Origin: Dichomitus squalens LYAD-421 SS1
Lineage: Eukaryota > Basidiomycota > Agaricomycetes > Polyporales > Polyporaceae
Direction: 5' to 3'
Length of the DNA: 64,000 nt
Assembly: GCF_000275845.1 (NCBI RefSeq)
Contig: NW_006766898.1
Coordinates: forward strand, 523,304 to 587,303
Each line of letters opens with the position of its first letter. Position 1 is the stretch's first letter. The position numbers and the translations under genes are program-made. The notes below the pieces were generated by a model. That model was not told the origin of the DNA. It saw nothing but the letters and a program-made list of their open reading frames with translations, and made no database searches. Positions 60,934-64,000 of the stretch are shown here, piece by piece.

Positions 60934-61371
60934 GGTTGACAAACACGAAGGACGACGGAAGACGGAGGTGCACGTCGCCTGCGCTGCTTGGCTCAGCTGC
61001 TCTCGCGGCGTACGCGTCCCGTGACATGCCGTCACGCGTCTGGGTCACGCTCTGTCATCCCACTTGGTGGTGTCCGACCGGCGTTGCGTCTGCATAATGC
61101 CCTTCCAAGTTCCCCGAAAACGCCTCCCAAGCATACGTCCGCGATTTGATTGTACATGGTGCTTTGTTATGTGCATACCATTTCTTGTCAACTTGGAGCC
61201 CATACTGGACTCTCCGCTACGTTGACAACAGGGAAACTGACCAGAGTTCGGACACATAGCTGCACGTGACCAGACAGACACCAATATTGTCGCGTCGCGG
61301 TTAACTCTCCTTTGGTCCTCCTCGCCCACTCCCGTCGTCTTCTCAGGCTTCCTTGCGCACCCGCATCCTCA
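60934..61371. promoter_or_regulatory. Shared divergent promoter of RPT5 and EAF6
   Basis: The 438-bp gap between outward-facing start codons. The last 60 bp before EAF6 are pyrimidine-rich, consistent with a transcription start zone. I did not find the yeast proteasome-box sequence GGTGGCAAA. Confidence 0.45.
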
Positions 61372-62036
61372 ATGTCGAACGATACGCCATCTGCAGAAGA
61401 CAAGGCCAGATACGACGCTGCGCGGAAGGAGCTCAACCTCGCCTTGGCGAAGAAGAGAACGCTGGACAAACAGCTCGCAAGTCCTTCTCCTCTCATGTCC
61501 TCCCTCGGCACTGACGACGAATGTGTAAAGTCTCAACTCGAGGTGCAGATATATAATCTAGAGACATCCTATCTCACAGAGACTGCTGCCCATAGTGGAG
61601 GGAACATCATCCATGGCTTCGATGGCTATCTCAAGAACCAGCCTAGCGGAAGGAGGAAGTACGAGATCAGCGAGCAGGACCGCATATTCTCCGTGAGCAG
61701 CCTGACATACAAGAAGGTATGTCACGCGCCACTTCCCCCTTCAAATGACCCAATCCTGGGCAGGCGTTGGAGTTATCCGGGGAAGGAGAGGAGTCGACTG
61801 CGACAGGGGAGGACCAGTCAAGAATGTCAACGCCTGGCCTTACCACTATCAGCGTACCTCCTGCACCTCGAACAGAGGTGCTCTCGGCTGCCCAGCAAAA
61901 GAAGAATCGCGATAGGGAGTATCAGCGGAAGAAACGGGCGGCGCAGCGGAGAAGTACCACGACCCCCGCCAGCGACGACGAGAGCGTGTCCGGTCGAAAG
62001 CCCAGCAAAAGGGCACGTCTGGCTGACGACGATTAG
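61372..62036 (+). CDS. EAF6: NuA4 histone acetyltransferase subunit EAF6
   Basis: Small subunit of the NuA4 and NuA3-type histone acetyltransferase complexes, acting in chromatin. Two exons (61372-61716 and 61764-62036, 618 nt) give 205 residues. The start MSNDTPSAEDKARYDAARKE leads into a coiled coil (LNLALAKKRTLDKQLA). The diagnostic core follows: QLEVQIYNLETSYLTETAAH, GGNIIHGFDGYLKNQ and ISEQDRIFSVSSLTYKK. This IY-LE-SYL...GNII-GFDGYL...R-FS-SS arrangement is specific for the Eaf6/MEAF6 family. The second exon is disordered and basic (KKNRDREYQRKKRAAQRR, GRKPSKRARLADDD) and probably holds the nuclear localisation signal. The single intron has a perfect GTATGT donor. Confidence 0.93.
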
Positions 62037-62185
62037 GTGAGTAGAGGTACCGCGATGCCTAGTCCGTGGACTCATGGCTTCACATTCAGAGCGAGACAGC
62101 CTCATGCTCATGACATGTACCATCAGCCTGAGACTGCCTATCACGGTGTCCGTGTATTATAGTGTATCGCATACCCGTACATCTA

Positions 62186-63059
62186 CTATACATCTAATGT
62201 GCTCAAGAACTTCTTCGCTGCTGCTTCGTCCATGCCGCCACCATCCGGATCTACGGCCTCAATACATCGCGCGATGGCGATAACTTGTCTGGGGTCCTTC
62301 GCGCTAATCCACACCCTCCCATTCATGCCGATTGCTGATTCAAGGGGGAAGCGCGAGCCAAGCAAGGGGAACAAGAAGTGATTTGGGTCCAACAACCTGT
62401 TCCGTCGAGACGTGAGTGAGGTGTTGGACAGAAAGGAACCAGTGGACGCGCACATTCGACACATCTTGAGACTGCATTGTACAAGGAATCCGCCTTTCAA
62501 CTCACCGTGCCCTTCCGCCTTCCGGGTTTGTGCGTCGAAACACTCCAGCTCGGGTTCCATGTCCTTGTGTGCCAGAGATACGCGGGCAAATAGTAAGGAA
62601 CCAACCTGCGATATACCATACAATGATTCAGCAATCACGTTGAGTTGAGGTAGTTGTGGCTCACCTTCAGATTTGGTCGGTTACGTTTTGTGGCGCCCTC
62701 GAATGCGAGGCCGTCCAACGTCGCCGTGTGCGAAGACCCGATGTCCACCTTCCAGTTCTCACCGCTCCGACCGACGACGACGCCCACGACTGACTCTTGT
62801 GGTGCGGGGACATACTACCTTGCCACCTATGAGCGAAACGATGCGCATACATGCACACGCAAGCTGCTGCTACACTCACCCGACGGGAATTGCCCTCTAT
62901 CCACCACCGGCTGCGATTTGTGGTATGATGAACTTCTCCTGCACGCGTGGAAATGACCAAAGGCTGTCCATTGAGAGACGATTGCCGCAAAAGTCCCGGT
63001 CCGAGCTTGAGGTTGACGTGCTGAGCAGGGACGAGCTCTCCAGGCAGGACGGAAGACAT
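62186..63059 (-). CDS. RRP40: Exosome complex subunit RRP40 (EXOSC3)
   Basis: RNA-binding cap subunit of the nuclear and cytoplasmic RNA exosome. The start at 63059 gives MSSVLPGELVPAQHVNLKLG, then GPGLLRQSSLNGQPLVISTR and AGEVHHTTNRSRWWIEGNSR. The S1 domain exon encodes YVPAPQESVVGVVVGRSGEN, WKVDIGSSHTATLDGLAFEG and ATKRNRPNLK, followed by VGSLLFARVSLAHKDMEPEL and ECFDAQTRKAEGHGELKGG. The KH domain includes ESAIGMNGRVWISAKDPRQV, with the GMNG loop characteristic of Rrp40. It stops at 62186 after KKFLSTLDV. Three or four introns and about 245 residues, normal for the family. Only 137 bp separates its start from that of VPS37. Confidence 0.95.
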
Positions 63060-63196
63060 GATCGTCAAGCGCGAAGCAGCTGAGGGGGCGCGGAGCGCGT
63101 CCCGGAACCGCGCCCTCGGCTTCATCAACGACCACCACAATACCACTCATCGTCCTTCTTGTCGACACACCTGTGCATCTCAATCACCAACTAATA
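63060..63196. promoter_or_regulatory. Very short shared promoter of RRP40 and VPS37
   Basis: Only 137 bp lies between the two outward-facing ATGs, so both leaders and the core promoter elements must overlap or be extremely short. Confidence 0.5.
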
Positions 63197-63979
63197 ATGG
63201 AGCACCACGCGAATGTACCTGTTCAGACACGACTGACGGCTGAGTTCCCCGAACTGGCTCATCTATCGTGAGGCTACCGACCCCTGGCTCATGTCGTCCG
63301 CTCACGCGGTCCCCACGGAACATGTAGGAGAGAGGATCTGGAAGACCTTTTGACCGATCCGCAGTACTTTCAGGCTATCTTCCACACATTACCACAAGTG
63401 AAACTGCTGTACCAAGGCCAGGCTGACCTAGGCTCAGCCAACGAATCAATAGCCAGTACGTCTTCCCGATGCTCCGTCTCTGCGGTCTGCAACGAGCCTG
63501 CCAGAGAACAACTTGGCACTCCAGGACCCTCTCTACAGGCTACGTAGCGAGACACAAGAGGCCTTCGATAGGGCAAAACATCTCGAAGCCCGGTGGAAAG
63601 AGGTGGAGAAACGGCAGCGCGAGGTCTACCAGGTCCGTCCCGTCCTCCGTCCTTCGCACTGCGGCTCCGGTAGCCATCGGTACAACACGCTCACGCCACA
63701 AAATCCCCATCGTGCCGTGCGCCGTCACTGCAGCGCTTCGATCCGCAATTCCTGCTCATGCGGCTCAGGCACGCGACGACCGCGCAGGACGATCTGTCCG
63801 AAGCGCGCGCGAACGCGTTTGTGCAGGGTTCCGTCGCGGACGCGGATGCGACGAACCTGTCGAACAAGGACATCGACGACTTCGTGCGCGAGTTCCGCGA
63901 GCTCCGGAAGGTGTACCACAAGCGGGTGATGTGGGGCGATAGGTGGCAGGCCGGGGAGGTGGCCTGGCGCGACGACTGA
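63197..63979 (+). CDS. VPS37: ESCRT-I subunit VPS37 (Mod_r domain)
   Basis: Predicted ESCRT-I component for sorting ubiquitinated cargo into multivesicular bodies. The start at 63197 gives MEHHANVPVQTRLTAEFPEL. Spliced exons continue REDLEDLLTDPQYFQAIFHT, LPQVKLLYQGQADLGSANES, then LALQDPLYRLRSETQEAFDR and AKHLEARWKEVEKRQREVYQ. The last exon carries RFDPQFLLMRLRHATTAQDD, VADADATNLSNKDIDDFVRE and FRELRKVYHKRVMWGDRWQA, ending AWRDD at 63979. The LEDLL...YF...IF start, the long central helix and the S-x-x-x-x-x-F-V-x-x-F-x-x-x-R-x-x-Y-H-x-R ending are the Mod_r (modifier of rudimentary) signature. Four exons, about 190-200 residues. The gene is complete, ending 21 bp before the window edge. Confidence 0.9.
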
Positions 63980-64000
63980 CGAGGCGGGGTCCGGGAAAAC

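Overview
This window is nuclear DNA of a filamentous basidiomycete, most likely a wood-decay Agaricomycete of Polyporales type. The evidence is gene-dense GC-rich DNA, coding regions cut by many short introns (about 45-70 nt, GTRNGT...YAG), and typical genes: a GH131 glucanase with a C-terminal cellulose-binding module, a TRI5-type sesquiterpene synthase, F-box/LRR proteins and a fungal Rictor. All gene models were spliced by eye from reading frames, splice signals and family knowledge; no alignment or search was run.

Layout, left to right. 0.0-4.2 kb: 5' end of BMS1 (-) head-to-head with a Cep57/PPC89-type spindle-pole protein (+). 4.5-6.0 kb: secreted GH131-CBM1 glucanase (-). 6.5-11.4 kb: CSC1/OSCA-type cation channel (-), head-to-head with complex I subunit NDUFS4 (+). 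12.7-18.3 kb: Rictor, a TORC2 subunit (-). 18.8-21.8 kb: an Old Yellow Enzyme family flavin oxidoreductase (-) and a Cu/Zn superoxide dismutase with an N-terminal membrane anchor (-). 22.3-25.5 kb: SPATA20/DUF255 protein (+). 26.1-30.5 kb: VAP/Scs2 (-) and a Ypk1/Gad8-type AGC kinase (-). 31.3-34.1 kb: G-patch protein (-) head-to-head with a SIKE-family coiled-coil protein (+). 34.5-36.5 kb: F-box/LRR protein (-). 37.4-45.0 kb: PQ-loop vacuolar transporter (-) head-to-head with prohibitin-2 (+), then the meiotic MutS homologue MSH5 (+). 45.0-48.5 kb: a second F-box protein (-) and a TRI5-like terpene synthase (-). 50.1-52.9 kb: secreted dipeptidyl-peptidase V (-). 52.9-58.1 kb: a gene-poor stretch with a small mitochondrial-type protein, a 969-bp terminal-inverted-repeat element with a perfect 7-bp target duplication, a Doc/Fic-family gene and a small secreted protein. 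59.2-64.0 kb: housekeeping genes RPT5 (-), EAF6 (+), RRP40 (-) and VPS37 (+).

Most genes are unlinked housekeeping functions. A TORC2 subunit (Rictor) and the kind of kinase TORC2 activates (Ypk1/Gad8) lie about 10 kb apart. Seven gene pairs are head-to-head over 137-480 bp, implying shared promoters. The less ordinary items are the TIR element, a predicted 6-nt microexon carrying the Asn-Asp of the terpene synthase metal site, two GC-AG introns, the membrane-anchored SOD and the Doc-type gene. I found no tRNA, rRNA, CRISPR array or obvious retroelement.
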